Notes: generated by a model not told the origin, from the sequence alone. Positions 17,696 to 27,702 are shown, numbered from the stretch's first letter. The stretch: DNA of 64,000 bases from Candidatus Heimdallarchaeota archaeon LC_3 (GCA_001940645.1 MDVS01000150.1:1-64000), one strand, 5' to 3'. Program-made: numbers and translations.

Positions 17696-19216
17696 ATGAC
17701 TATTACTCTCTCAGGTTCTGATTTAACAATCGAAAAACTAGTACGAGTGGCTTGTTTAAATGAAAAAGTAGAAATACATCCAGATGCGATTGAAAAAGTA
17801 AAAAAATGTCGTCGAATGTTAGAAGAGAAGTTAGAAAAAGGAGAAATTATGTATGGTGTGAATACTGGAATAGGAGAATTCTCAGAAGTTGTTTTAAATG
17901 AGGATCAAATCAAACAATTCCAGAAATTTTTAATTTACAACCATGCAGCTGGAATAGGTGAACCGATGCCTATAGAATGGGTAAGAGGAGCTATGGTTTC
18001 AAGAGTAAACGTTGTTATAAAAGGACACTCAGGATGCAGGCCAGAAATACCAGAAACATTTGTAGCGATGCTGAATAAAGGAGTTACTCCAGAGGTATGT
18101 AAAAAAGGATCTGTAGGAGCTTCAGGGGATTTGGCACCTATGGCTCAAATAGCTCTTTTAATGATGGGAGAAGGCCGTGCATTTTACAAAGATGAGCTCT
18201 TACCTGGAAAAAAAGCTTTAGAAAAAGCTGAAATTCCTATTCCTGGTCTAAAAGCAAGGGATGGATTAGCTTCTATTAATGGCAGTAATGTTCTCACAGC
18301 AATGTCAGCAATATTTCTATATGATGCAAATCGTTGGTTGAAACAAGCAGAAATTGCTTGTTCTATGTCATTAGAAGCGTTGAAAGCGAATTATCGACCG
18401 TATCATAAATTATTACATGAGATTAGGGGTTTTGCAGGTGCTCAAAGAACGGCAGCTTCTATCCGTAAATGTGTTGAGGGAGGAGATTTATACGATGGAC
18501 ACGTAAAAGTAAAAGTTCAAGATGCCTATTCAATGCGGTCAACTCCACAAGTCATTGGGGCAGCACACGATGCTCTAGCTTTTGCAAAATCTCAAGTAGA
18601 AATTGAATTAAATGGTGTTGGTGATAACCCTGTATTTTTTCCAGATAAGGATTTTACATTAACAGGTGCAAACTTCCAAGGAACACCAGTTTGTTTACCA
18701 ATGGATATGATAGGAGTGGCTATTACAATGGTATCAGTCATGTCAGAACGAAGGATGAATAGACTGAATAATCCTGCATTATCTGTTGGTCTTCCCCCAT
18801 TTTTAACTAAAGGTGCGGGTATGTTTTCAGGTTTAATGTTGTCACAATATACAGCGGATATGCAAATTGTTGAGCAACGTATTCTTTCTATGCCAGCTTG
18901 TATTCAATCAATACCAGCAGCAGCGGACCAAGAAGATTTTGTTTCAATGGGAATGAACACTGCTCTAAAGAATTTCCAAATCATAGATAACGCCTATGGT
19001 GTTTTGGGTATAGAGTTTATGGCGGCCGCTCAAGCGTTAGACTTTAGAGATTATAAATTTGGCAAAGGAGTTACTAGAGCTAAAGAAGTTATACGTAAAT
19101 ACGTCGAATTTCTTGATGTCGATCGACCTCTTTTTGATGATCATAATGCAATGAAAGCATTAGTGAAACGATGTGAGATTCTTGAAGAAGTAGAAAAGGA
19201 AATCGGAAACCTATAA
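17696..19216 (+). CDS. hutH: Histidine ammonia-lyase
   Basis: A 506-residue lyase of the HAL/PAL family that removes ammonia from histidine to give urocanate. The self-processed MIO triad Ala142-Ser143-Gly144 lies in SVGASGDLAPMAQ. YGVNTGIGEFS near the N-terminus, then GVGDNPVFFPD and YSMRSTPQVIG, are family landmarks. Length matches the bacterial enzymes. A GGTG ribosome site precedes ATG 17696. No urocanase or formiminoglutamate genes lie nearby, and the HutI-like amidohydrolase at 2667 is distant, so a histidine catabolic operon is not visible here. HAL is favoured over tyrosine- or phenylalanine-specific members by overall resemblance only. Confidence 0.88.
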   Translation: MTITLSGSDLTIEKLVRVACLNEKVEIHPDAIEKVKKCRRMLEEKLEKGEIMYGVNTGIGEFSEVVLNEDQIKQFQKFLIYNHAAGIGEPMPIEWVRGAMVSRVNVVIKGHSGCRPEIPETFVAMLNKGVTPEVCKKGSVGASGDLAPMAQIALLMMGEGRAFYKDELLPGKKALEKAEIPIPGLKARDGLASINGSNVLTAMSAIFLYDANRWLKQAEIACSMSLEALKANYRPYHKLLHEIRGFAGAQRTAASIRKCVEGGDLYDGHVKVKVQDAYSMRSTPQVIGAAHDALAFAKSQVEIELNGVGDNPVFFPDKDFTLTGANFQGTPVCLPMDMIGVAITMVSVMSERRMNRLNNPALSVGLPPFLTKGAGMFSGLMLSQYTADMQIVEQRILSMPACIQSIPAAADQEDFVSMGMNTALKNFQIIDNAYGVLGIEFMAAAQALDFRDYKFGKGVTRAKEVIRKYVEFLDVDRPLFDDHNAMKALVKRCEILEEVEKEIGNL

Positions 19217-19359
19217 TCTTGTTTAAATGAAGAGTTTGCAGTAGTAATTCAAAATGTAGATTTTTAGTTTCTGAAATTATTCAAAGGCAAAATTATGAAT
19301 TATTCATTATCAAATCAGTCATATTTTTTTTAAGTGTGATATAAAAAATATATTATTAT

Positions 19360-20760
19360 ATGAGTATTTCTATAAATCAAAGCTTGTGTAACATGGAACT
19401 TTGTGAACAGGAATGTATTTCATCTTGTCCACAAAATATAAAGAATATTCCTACTTTGTTTGTTGATAATGACTTAATGTTACTGGAAGAGGATTCTTGT
19501 ACCAATTGTTTACTTTGTGTTAATAAATGTCCCCTTAATGCAATTGAAATAGTTGTTGGGAGTAGATTAGAAAATAATCCTGGATCTGATAAGAAACTTG
19601 ACATTGTTGATGAATTTGAAGATATTTTTTATCCTTTTGAAGTTGATCCTGAGAAATATAAACCTTTCAATGAGAAAAATGTTATTTTTTCACGTTATCG
19701 GTGGGATAAGAATTTCAGTAATTACAATAATCATCCGTTTTCGGGTGGTCCTACAAAGATTTCTCTTAACCAGGAGGGATATTCAAAAATTGAGTATGCA
19801 GCATCTCAAGCAGCTTGGACTATAGAAAATATCATTACAGAAAATGAAAATCAAGAATTTAGTTCTTCCGGTGTTGTTGGAAGTAAACAAAAACCTGTAT
19901 TTGACCAAAAAAATGCTATAAAAGAAACTCCAGAAAATCTAACTATATGGATTAAAAAATTTGCAAAATTTTCTGGTGCAAATCTTGTAGGAATTACGAA
20001 ATATGATCCTAATTGGTTCTATACTGCAAATCGTCATGGTGAAAACTACCACTTTCCCGAAGATTTTAAATCAGTCATTGTCTTTGCTGTCGAGATGGAT
20101 GAGGATGGGATAAATACCACTCCAAGAATGTCCTCAATGGTTGCAACTGGATTGGGTTATTCAAAAATAGCATTTGTACGATCAATATTGGCAAAATTCA
20201 TCAACAATCTTGGTTACAACTCAATTCCGGCTGGAAATCAAGTTGGATTATCAGTTCCTTTAGCAGTTATGGCTGGGTTAGGAGGATATGGACGCCATGG
20301 TTTATTGATAACTAAGTCTTATGGATCTAGGGTAAGGATAGCTAAGATTGTAACTGATATGCCATTAATTTATGATAAACCAAATAAAAAGTTTATAAAA
20401 TCAGTAAATCGATTTTGCGATAGCTGTTTTTCGTGTGCAAGGAATTGTCCTAGTGCCTCTATCTCTTTCGAGAAATTTTCCTTAGGAAAAACGCATTCAG
20501 TTAGTAATAATCCAGGAATATTAAAATATTACATCAATCCAGACTCCTGTTACGATTTTTGGATTAAAAATGGCGGTGATTGCTCGAATTGTATTGCCTT
20601 CTGTGAATACAGTCATTCACCTAAAATACAACACAAGTTTGCTAACTTCCTCATCCAATATTTCCCAATTTTTAATCCAATATGGCCACATATAGGGAAA
20701 TTGTTTAGATATGGTGGAAATAAACCCGCAAAGAAATTTTGGAAAAAATTAAAGATATAA
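19360..20760 (+). CDS. Reductive-dehalogenase-like Fe-S protein
   Basis: A 466-residue redox protein. The N-terminus holds a ferredoxin-like pair of cysteine sets (Cys10/15/19/23 and Cys47/50/53/57). The middle matches the corrinoid-binding domain of RdhA (AGNQVGLSVPLAVMAGLGGY, GLLITKSYGSRVRI). The C-terminus has the two-cluster motif FCDSCFSCARNCP and CSNCIAFCEYS. There is no TAT signal, so it is cytoplasmic, unlike respiratory RdhA; it resembles the cytosolic RdhA/QueG-like group. An adenosylcobalamin enzyme at 40587 shows corrinoid use in this genome. The N-terminal ferredoxin may feed electrons to the corrinoid. The substrate, a halogenated compound or epoxyqueuosine-like molecule, cannot be read. 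Confidence 0.75.
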   Translation: MSISINQSLCNMELCEQECISSCPQNIKNIPTLFVDNDLMLLEEDSCTNCLLCVNKCPLNAIEIVVGSRLENNPGSDKKLDIVDEFEDIFYPFEVDPEKYKPFNEKNVIFSRYRWDKNFSNYNNHPFSGGPTKISLNQEGYSKIEYAASQAAWTIENIITENENQEFSSSGVVGSKQKPVFDQKNAIKETPENLTIWIKKFAKFSGANLVGITKYDPNWFYTANRHGENYHFPEDFKSVIVFAVEMDEDGINTTPRMSSMVATGLGYSKIAFVRSILAKFINNLGYNSIPAGNQVGLSVPLAVMAGLGGYGRHGLLITKSYGSRVRIAKIVTDMPLIYDKPNKKFIKSVNRFCDSCFSCARNCPSASISFEKFSLGKTHSVSNNPGILKYYINPDSCYDFWIKNGGDCSNCIAFCEYSHSPKIQHKFANFLIQYFPIFNPIWPHIGKLFRYGGNKPAKKFWKKLKI

Positions 20761-20956
20761 ATTGTTTAATTAACAAATAAGATGAATTATTTTCAAATAC
20801 ACCATATCTGAATTATCCAGCATGAATTTATCTTCAATTCAATTCCATTTGACATATAAGCTCTCCACTGTTTTTAGATTAAATTAGCATTCAAAAATAA
20901 AACAACTATAAAAAATCAAGTGTTCAGATTTTCAAGATTGTCACGAGGTAATTAGT

Positions 20957-22465
20957 TTGATTAAACCCGAAATTAAAAAATATTTAAATGAAGAATCAAT
21001 ATTTGGAAAAAGAAAATCTAATACAATACAGAGATCATTTTTTTCAAGCCTTGGTATAATAGTAAATGTCATATGGATAATTAGCGTTTTTTTACAACCT
21101 CCCTTAGAAGTATCACTTTTCCTGGGTATGGGACTAATCGGTCTTCTTCTTGCATTGTTTACAAGGTTATATACTAGATTGAACACTAGTTCACAATATT
21201 CTGAAATTCAAGGTGGTGGTTCAATTGTAGGATTTGCTATTGCCTGTTTAATAGCAAATTCTTTTTATCCAAATAATTTGAGCACAATTTCCGTTTTTGA
21301 TATAATTCTTGAAGCTAATTACGTAATACAGATGTATATTGTTATCATATTTTTGATATGGTTTATAATCCCTACTTCAATAACTTCTCAAGATATTATT
21401 TTTGGATTACCATTATCCCTATCTTATCTAATACTGAATTTTTGGAAACTGCTTATTTTAATGAAATTTTTTATACAATTAGAACCACGTCTCCATTTTG
21501 CAAATGAAACAATTAATCTAATAATTCTTTTATTTGCCTATTTTGAGTTAATCTTACTACTTTTTAGACAAAAGAGAATTCAAATCATAGATATTATTTT
21601 AGATATTCAACAAATATTTTTGGAAATATTCCGAGGACCTGGTCAAGCACTAAAATGGAGTTTTATAATAATTTTCTTTTTAATCTTCGATATGGTGACT
21701 TCTGATATCTGGATGTTAAGTATAATTGCCTTTTCCATGATTATTGGATTAATTTCTTTTACAACTATGCTAACCAGGGTTGGACTTAACTCTGGTATCT
21801 TTAAAACTAAATTAGAATCGGGAAAAGCTCTTGCACCAACTGTTTTCGATGAAATAAGAAATATTGACCCAGATGATTTACCTCAGAATTTTTTTCGAAT
21901 TTCAAATTCTTTTTCAATAAAAACGAAGACAAAAATAATTCATTTCAATAAAGATAATATATTATTTCGGATTCCTCTCACTGATACATTAGAAGATGTT
22001 GTGGGCGTTTATGTTGCAACAATGCATTTTAGTTCACCTTCTACTAAAATTCTTAAAGAAATAATTCCAGTAGAAACAAAAACGGCTAAACCTTTAAGCA
22101 ATATATCTATAAAATCAGTACGAAAGTTTTCATTTGAAGAATGGAAAAAGATCAAATCTAATACTGAATCCCTGCAATCAGAAGAGGTTTTAACGAAACT
22201 AGGATTTAAAAGTCAAGAAGAATTTAATAAACGAATACAAAAGGGATTAACAGGAATAATTGGCATTCAAGAACAAATTCGGGCAAGAGTTAGAGGATTA
22301 CCTGCCATATCGGGGGATCCAACCAAATATACTGTTTCTTGGCATGGAGAATCGCACATAGCTATTCCCCAAGAAATAATAACCCAAATATCTGAGAGAG
22401 GAGCAACGATTCTAGAAATAATTCCAGGTAAGGAAGAATTTCTCTTTTATGTGAAAGTTCGTTAA
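20957..22465 (+). CDS. Polytopic membrane protein with cytoplasmic C-terminal domain
   Basis: A 502-residue protein. Residues 25-285 contain about seven or eight hydrophobic helices, including FLGMGLIGLLLALFTRLYT and WSFIIIFFLIFDMV. Residues 290-502 are soluble, mixed alpha/beta and charged, with GIIGIQEQIRARVRGLP and a strand-rich end (YTVSWHGESHIAIPQEII). TTG 20957 is preceded by GAGGTA with six-base spacing, so the start is well supported. No transporter signature is recognised. It stands alone between the RdhA-like gene and a convergent unknown. It could be a sensor or assembly factor, but nothing fixes the role. Confidence 0.6.
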   Translation: MIKPEIKKYLNEESIFGKRKSNTIQRSFFSSLGIIVNVIWIISVFLQPPLEVSLFLGMGLIGLLLALFTRLYTRLNTSSQYSEIQGGGSIVGFAIACLIANSFYPNNLSTISVFDIILEANYVIQMYIVIIFLIWFIIPTSITSQDIIFGLPLSLSYLILNFWKLLILMKFFIQLEPRLHFANETINLIILLFAYFELILLLFRQKRIQIIDIILDIQQIFLEIFRGPGQALKWSFIIIFFLIFDMVTSDIWMLSIIAFSMIIGLISFTTMLTRVGLNSGIFKTKLESGKALAPTVFDEIRNIDPDDLPQNFFRISNSFSIKTKTKIIHFNKDNILFRIPLTDTLEDVVGVYVATMHFSSPSTKILKEIIPVETKTAKPLSNISIKSVRKFSFEEWKKIKSNTESLQSEEVLTKLGFKSQEEFNKRIQKGLTGIIGIQEQIRARVRGLPAISGDPTKYTVSWHGESHIAIPQEIITQISERGATILEIIPGKEEFLFYVKVR

Positions 22466-22583
22466 TAAAATAACTTTTATAATTCAATAACTACTTTTTT
22501 TCTATTAATTTTAGTGTTAATAATTTTATTAATAAAACAGATTTTCTAACGATTTACCAAATCCAGAATATACATCATTGACT

Positions 22584-23675
22584 CTAATTACTTGAAAATT
22601 GGATTTCTACATTTAAATTTTGTAAATCAATTTGGGCTTTGAATAATTTTTCAATCATTATTTCAGAATCATCTTTTGTAAAAACCTTACTTTTTTCACC
22701 CTCATTCACAATATTTTTCAAATTTTCAGATCTTTCCACTAAGTAATTTAATATTCCTGTTGATTTAGGTTTATTATTCGTTAAAAACACGACTTCTTCT
22801 TCGATTTGTAAAATTTCGTCCTTTATTACTTTTGGATCTAATGCTATTATCTTTGTTCCCAGCATTTTGTACGAATAATCTTTTTCTGATAGTATATTCC
22901 TTACCGCTCTCAGTAACCATGCTGAGGATGCATGAATGTCTTTTTCTAAATATTTTAGTGGTATCTCAGCTAACCTGAGTTTGGATGCTTCCCCCAAAAT
23001 TTCTTCTAATTTATTTTTGTAATTAGTTTCAATAATGTCAATTTCTTCCTCTGTTTTCGTTTTAATTACAGATTTTGCACATTGGTTGAAAATTTTCCTA
23101 ATTTCGTTGAGTGGATCAACATGAGGAGTAAAAATACCTTCAAACCAACTTGTGTTTGTCATTTTTTCAGTGTATCTGTACAATACTGGATATAATTGTT
23201 GAAGAAAATATTTTGCTACCCTAAAATCAAAGTTAATTTCTTCAAAATTGACTAATATTACACCAAATGTAAGAGGGATATCATTAAATGGACCTATTGA
23301 TTCAAATTCTACTCCTAAAGCATCAATCAGAGAATTAAACAATCTTTCAATTAATGCTTGATAAGTTCCCACTGGTTTTGAAGGATTTAATAAAAACAAT
23401 ATTCCCCTTGGTTCTCGATTTTTTAATATTAACTTTAAATTATTTATGTGAATATAAGGGGGAGGTAAAATGAAGGAAAACTGAATTATTTCATAAAAAT
23501 CTAAATTTTTCTCATAATATGATTTATATTGTTTCTGATAGATATTTACCTCAGATTTTTCTAGATCTTCTGCTCTAGGAACCCTGTGTATTATTTCTCC
23601 TGGAAGAAATTTCAATAAATCGCAGATATTCTCACCCGTTACAAAAAAATTTGATTGATGGATAGTTGGTGACAT
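22584..23675 (-). CDS. Conserved-looking protein of unknown function
   Basis: A 363-residue soluble protein without a recognised motif. The first half alternates strands and helices (GILFLLNPSKPVGTYQALIE, PLTFGVILVNFEEI), reminiscent of a Rossmann or degenerate G-domain core but without a P-loop. The second half is helical and glutamate/lysine-rich, probably coiled coil (TEEEIDIIETNYKNKLEE and the last 60 residues). In an Asgard setting a GTPase-associated scaffold is conceivable, but no sequence evidence supports that. It is divergently transcribed from the DNA methyltransferase at 23839. Confidence 0.5.
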   Translation of the reverse strand: MSPTIHQSNFFVTGENICDLLKFLPGEIIHRVPRAEDLEKSEVNIYQKQYKSYYEKNLDFYEIIQFSFILPPPYIHINNLKLILKNREPRGILFLLNPSKPVGTYQALIERLFNSLIDALGVEFESIGPFNDIPLTFGVILVNFEEINFDFRVAKYFLQQLYPVLYRYTEKMTNTSWFEGIFTPHVDPLNEIRKIFNQCAKSVIKTKTEEEIDIIETNYKNKLEEILGEASKLRLAEIPLKYLEKDIHASSAWLLRAVRNILSEKDYSYKMLGTKIIALDPKVIKDEILQIEEEVVFLTNNKPKSTGILNYLVERSENLKNIVNEGEKSKVFTKDDSEIMIEKLFKAQIDLQNLNVEIQFSSN

Positions 23676-23838
23676 TAAATCACTTCTTGTTTGTGAATTA
23701 TATTATTCTAAAAATAACTTTCCAAATTATTAAGATATTCTTTGTATACTAATGACCAAAAAACTAATAAAATGTTAAAAACTGGATTATCATAGAAAAT
23801 GTTTGTAAAATTTCTTATTCTTTTGTGAAGAAAATAAA

Positions 23839-25254
23839 ATGGGATTTATAATAAATACTAAACAATTAGATAAACATAGAAGAGAAAAAGGAGTATTTTT
23901 TACCCATAAAGAAGTTTCCAATGATTCAGCTAGCTATATTAAACAATTTGTTAATCCTGATACCATTTTAGAACCTTTTGTAGGTAAAGGATCGCTCATC
24001 AAACCATTTGAAAAAGAAAAAATAAATTTTATTTTGAACGATATCTCAAAAGAATTTACTGAAACAATTGAAAATGAGTTCAAAGGAGAAAACGTAGTTT
24101 TTTTTAATGAGAATTTCGTTACTACATCAACCCAAACAATTCTAGAAGCTTGGAAAATACCAAAATCGGAGGAAACTTTCTTAATATATAGTAATCCTCC
24201 TTTCGGAACTGTTTCAACAAATAAATTAGTAACGAATAAACGTGAAACTAGGAAAAAAAGTCGAAATATTAATATTGCTTATGATAATTTAGAAGAATAT
24301 GGAAAAGGAGACCTAGTAATTCCAGCAATTGGGAAAATGATCCAGGTTTCGTTAACTAACAATAATGAAAATTCATTCTTAGCATTTTTCTCACCATTTG
24401 GTATTTTCTGTGGAAGAAAACGCTATAATAAATTATTAAAAGCAATATTAAATAACTTTGAGTTTATTTTTGGAAAAATATATTCAGGAAACCAATTTCG
24501 TAACGTTAGCAAAAACAAACCAATATCATTCTCAATATGGAAATTAAATAAATTGATAAAAACAAAGTTAACTGATTTAGTTTTCAAATATGAAGATAAA
24601 TTAATTACTTTTAAAAGATTGCAACTATTAAATGAATTTTGGAAATACGATACTAGAAAATATATCAGAGGAGAGATCATTGCGCAAGGAAACGATAGAT
24701 TTAATGTTGTAGCTCCAAAAATGATGCATTTAATACCTAAAAAAGGTGGATCCGAATTGGTCCCTGAAAATGTAAAACGATCATTAAACATTGATGGTAT
24801 ACCGGATGAATTAATATTCGGGTTATGGTCGTGTACTGTAGGATATAGATCCTTAACTTCCTATCCTCTTTATATAGATAATGCTTATGTACATTTACCA
24901 GACTTCACAAAAGTTGAAACCCAAGAAATTCTTGCTTTGTCAATATTATCAATTTTAATAACTGAACTTAAAAACAAATATACCAAAGGAAAAATTGGAT
25001 TTTCAAAAGAAAACTATTCTCTTCTTTTTGGTGGAGAAAAATTAACCCAAGGAGTAAATTATTTGATTAACAGAAATCAAAGCACCCTTGTTGGAACTGC
25101 AACTATTAAGAATATAATGACCACTTTGAATAATCAATTTGGAGATAATATAACTCAATCAAACTTGCGTCCAGTAATAAAGATTGAAATAGAAAATAGA
25201 TTAAGAAAAATTGGATACTGGACTCAAATTCCTATTCCCGAAAGTTTTACATGA
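23839..25254 (+). CDS. N6-adenine DNA methyltransferase
   Basis: A 471-residue SAM-dependent methyltransferase. GVFFTHKEVSNDSASYI at the N-terminus is the usual lead-in of type I/II adenine methylases, motif I is ILEPFVGKGS (43-52) and the catalytic motif IV is SNPPFG (118-123). The C-terminal 250 residues would hold the target-recognition domain. No nuclease motif or restriction partner is visible: downstream is a convergent large unknown. It is probably an orphan DNA (less likely RNA) methylase. The stop lies two bases from the end of the convergent gene. Target sequence is unknown. Confidence 0.75.
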   Translation: MGFIINTKQLDKHRREKGVFFTHKEVSNDSASYIKQFVNPDTILEPFVGKGSLIKPFEKEKINFILNDISKEFTETIENEFKGENVVFFNENFVTTSTQTILEAWKIPKSEETFLIYSNPPFGTVSTNKLVTNKRETRKKSRNINIAYDNLEEYGKGDLVIPAIGKMIQVSLTNNNENSFLAFFSPFGIFCGRKRYNKLLKAILNNFEFIFGKIYSGNQFRNVSKNKPISFSIWKLNKLIKTKLTDLVFKYEDKLITFKRLQLLNEFWKYDTRKYIRGEIIAQGNDRFNVVAPKMMHLIPKKGGSELVPENVKRSLNIDGIPDELIFGLWSCTVGYRSLTSYPLYIDNAYVHLPDFTKVETQEILALSILSILITELKNKYTKGKIGFSKENYSLLFGGEKLTQGVNYLINRNQSTLVGTATIKNIMTTLNNQFGDNITQSNLRPVIKIEIENRLRKIGYWTQIPIPESFT

Positions 25255-25256
25255 AA

Positions 25257-26966
25257 CTATACTACTTTTAATTTGTATTCGGTTGTAGAGCCAATTTGTT
25301 CTTCCAGGAACTGAATTTTCAATATCCATGTTCCTTTGATTTTGATTAAGGGTAGTTTAAACTTCCTGAACTGCTGATTTTTTACACTACCACCTTCAAT
25401 GTAGGCAGCAACCATTTCAAATGGGTTCATTAAGATAACAATGAATCTCTCTCTTTCTGGTACCTGTAATCTTAACATTAAATATAATTCTTCAAGTTCA
25501 GCAAAGTTTCTAATAATTTTTTCAGAATTATACAATAAAACAGGATCAGTGTTATCAGCTATTTCATATAGTTCTTGGATTGAGGTCTTTTCATCTTTCT
25601 CATTTTCTTTTGTTAACTCTTCCAAATTAACATGTTCATCTTGTAATTCTAAACTTTTTTCTAACTCATCATCCTCTGTTCTGAGATCAGATGCAACAAT
25701 TTCATCAGCCTCAGCAGAAACCTCTATTGATTCATCAATTTTTTCTGGTTCTTCTTTTTCTTTATTTTTTTCCATGGAAAGCAAAATATCCTCTTCACCT
25801 AAAAATATTACTTCAAACAAGTTTGATTGTTTTAAGTTTTCTTTTATGAAATTCTCAGACCATGTTATGAATCTATAATTTTCTGTTAAAAACTCTGATT
25901 CAATTTTACTTTTTATACTAGAATTTTTTTCAAAATAGATTTCACTTGGAAGAATGCTTACAAAATCATTTATAGGTTCATCTTTAGATAATTCTTCAAG
26001 TACAGGGAATGAAATACTTTGTAAAGATTCTTCTGAAGCAGGAACATTAAGATCAGCACAATTAATAATATGAATTTTCCTGTTATTTTTTGAAATTGAA
26101 GCTATATGGACGCTTCTCTTGGAAATGTTGTGAGAAAACACGATTGAATGCATAGGTTTCAATCTTTCTATACGCCAAAAAACATGAATATTATTTGAAT
26201 CTGTAACTTTAATATCTGTAGGTTGGAAAACACCAAGTTCAGAATTATCTGGAGCATGAATTTTTGCTCGTATATCATTTATACGTAATCCAGGTGGAAT
26301 GTTAACAGTAATTTCCACTTCTTCCATTTCACTCTCATTTTCGTTAATAATAACATAATCGCATTCAAAAATATTATTTCGTTCAGTTTCAGTTAAAGGC
26401 TCTAAATTCTTATTTATTTTTTCCTGGCCGGATATCATATATTTGCTTTGAAGTAATATTTGATAATTATTATTTAGATCAGAAAAATATTTGGCATGAT
26501 CAATTTCTTGTAATTCATTTTCTTCTTCGAGGATATTCATATTTGATAATTCATTATAATATTGCTGAAAATCTATTATTAAATCATCTTCATCAAAATC
26601 AAGAGCATTATAGAAATCTGTGGTAGTCATTTTTTTAACTTTCACGTGGACCTGATCTTTTTTTAGTTCTAAACAGTTAGCTACTTCATCAGGTTTTACT
26701 AGTGCACGGTATTTACCTAGATATTCAGCAATGAAGTTTGATAAGCGAATTACTGAAAGTTTGTCACCAAATTTTTCATCAAGGTCTAATGTTCTCATAA
26801 ATAAATGTGCAACACTACATAAATCATTGACTTCTAAGGTATTTACGAGTTGATATCTATTTTTAAAGGTAATGAGAAATTTATTCATTAATTCAAAATC
26901 AAAATCAATTTTTATCTCCCACTCAAGACTACCCCAAAATTTAGTATAAGATCCTTGCATTAACAT
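25257..26966 (-). CDS. Large GTPase-linked protein of unknown function
   Basis: A 569-residue protein. An N-terminal helical domain (residues 30-150) is followed by a beta-sandwich-like stretch (EVEITVNIPPGLRINDIRAK, then HVFWRIERLKPMHSIVFSHN; about 215-300) that reads like an adhesin or arrestin-type fold, then an acidic low-complexity linker (about 385-465, runs of Glu/Asp) and a C-terminal mixed domain with ELYLMLRLQVPERERFIVI. No enzyme motif is seen and there is no signal peptide. It lies 136 bases downstream of a Ras-like GTPase gene on the same strand and may be its effector or regulator; that link is inferred from position only. Confidence 0.55.
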   Translation of the reverse strand: MLMQGSYTKFWGSLEWEIKIDFDFELMNKFLITFKNRYQLVNTLEVNDLCSVAHLFMRTLDLDEKFGDKLSVIRLSNFIAEYLGKYRALVKPDEVANCLELKKDQVHVKVKKMTTTDFYNALDFDEDDLIIDFQQYYNELSNMNILEEENELQEIDHAKYFSDLNNNYQILLQSKYMISGQEKINKNLEPLTETERNNIFECDYVIINENESEMEEVEITVNIPPGLRINDIRAKIHAPDNSELGVFQPTDIKVTDSNNIHVFWRIERLKPMHSIVFSHNISKRSVHIASISKNNRKIHIINCADLNVPASEESLQSISFPVLEELSKDEPINDFVSILPSEIYFEKNSSIKSKIESEFLTENYRFITWSENFIKENLKQSNLFEVIFLGEEDILLSMEKNKEKEEPEKIDESIEVSAEADEIVASDLRTEDDELEKSLELQDEHVNLEELTKENEKDEKTSIQELYEIADNTDPVLLYNSEKIIRNFAELEELYLMLRLQVPERERFIVILMNPFEMVAAYIEGGSVKNQQFRKFKLPLIKIKGTWILKIQFLEEQIGSTTEYKLKVV

Positions 26967-27102
26967 TTATTAGACCAATTTATTCGATTTAAGGTAAAAA
27001 TTTCACATTAATTATATAAAAGAAAAACTCAAATTGACTATAAAACGTTATTTAATGAATTCCTTATAAAATAAGAAGAATAATTTAGTATAAAAAGGGA
27101 TA

Positions 27103-27702
27103 TTAATTTAACAATGGAGCTGCTTCAACAGCTTTGTGAGCTGAAAAGGCAAATTTCATATTTGGTTCTTCTGATAATAAAGAAAAAAGTTTTTGTTTGA
27201 GCTCAGGAATTCCATCTCCCGACACAGAGCTTGTAGGAACATATTCTTTAATTTTCGTTGAGGATAAGACTTTGTCAATTAATACTCGATCTAATTTTCT
27301 TGCTTGATCGGCTTTTGTACCAACCAAGATCATTTTAGGAAGATTTTTGTTCTTCTTGACATAATAATCTTTTATAGGTAAATACCAAGATCCTAAATGG
27401 GCTAAACTAGAAAATCTATCTAAAGCAAATGCAAATATTATTAGATGAGCGTGACCAAGTACTTGATCTTCAAGAACTCGAAGAGGATGAGCTAAATTAT
27501 CTTGACCTGCTAAATCATATATTAACAGTTTTTCCTTGTTTATTTTTAAAATTTCTACCTCAAGAAAGGGAGTTCGTTTAGTTTTTAGGTCAGCAATATT
27601 GAATTCGTTATTCATTAATAATTTTACTAAGGTAGTCTTCCCAACTGCTCCATCCCCAAGTATAGTGACGTAAAATGGTCTTTTAGTTTGCATAAAAATC
27701 AC
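27103..27702 (-). CDS. Ras-like small GTPase
   Basis: A 199-residue GTPase with all canonical boxes: G1 GDGAVGKTT (16-24), G2 threonine near TKRTPF (41-46), G3 DLAGQ (63-67), G4 TKAD (129-132) and G5 near SSVSGDG (about 158-164). Spacing and the DLAGQ switch II match the Ras/Rab superfamily including archaeal Asgard members. There is no C-terminal prenylation cysteine, so membrane attachment, if any, must be through a partner. The start is ATG 27702 or ATG 27693. It heads a probable transcript with the 569-residue unknown downstream. Expected role: GTP-dependent switch in trafficking, cytoskeleton or polarity. Confidence 0.9.
   Translation of the reverse strand: MIFMQTKRPFYVTILGDGAVGKTTLVKLLMNNEFNIADLKTKRTPFLEVEILKINKEKLLIYDLAGQDNLAHPLRVLEDQVLGHAHLIIFAFALDRFSSLAHLGSWYLPIKDYYVKKNKNLPKMILVGTKADQARKLDRVLIDKVLSSTKIKEYVPTSSVSGDGIPELKQKLFSLLSEEPNMKFAFSAHKAVEAAPLLN

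Noticed and set aside
24423..24791. 122-residue minus-strand frame
   Set aside because: Antisense to the adenine methyltransferase at 23839; no ribosome site or motif.
25441..25878. 145-residue plus-strand frame rich in Ser/Phe
   Set aside because: It is antisense to the acidic Glu/Asp linker of the 569-residue protein; the Ser/Phe bias is what GAA/GAT codons give on the other strand.
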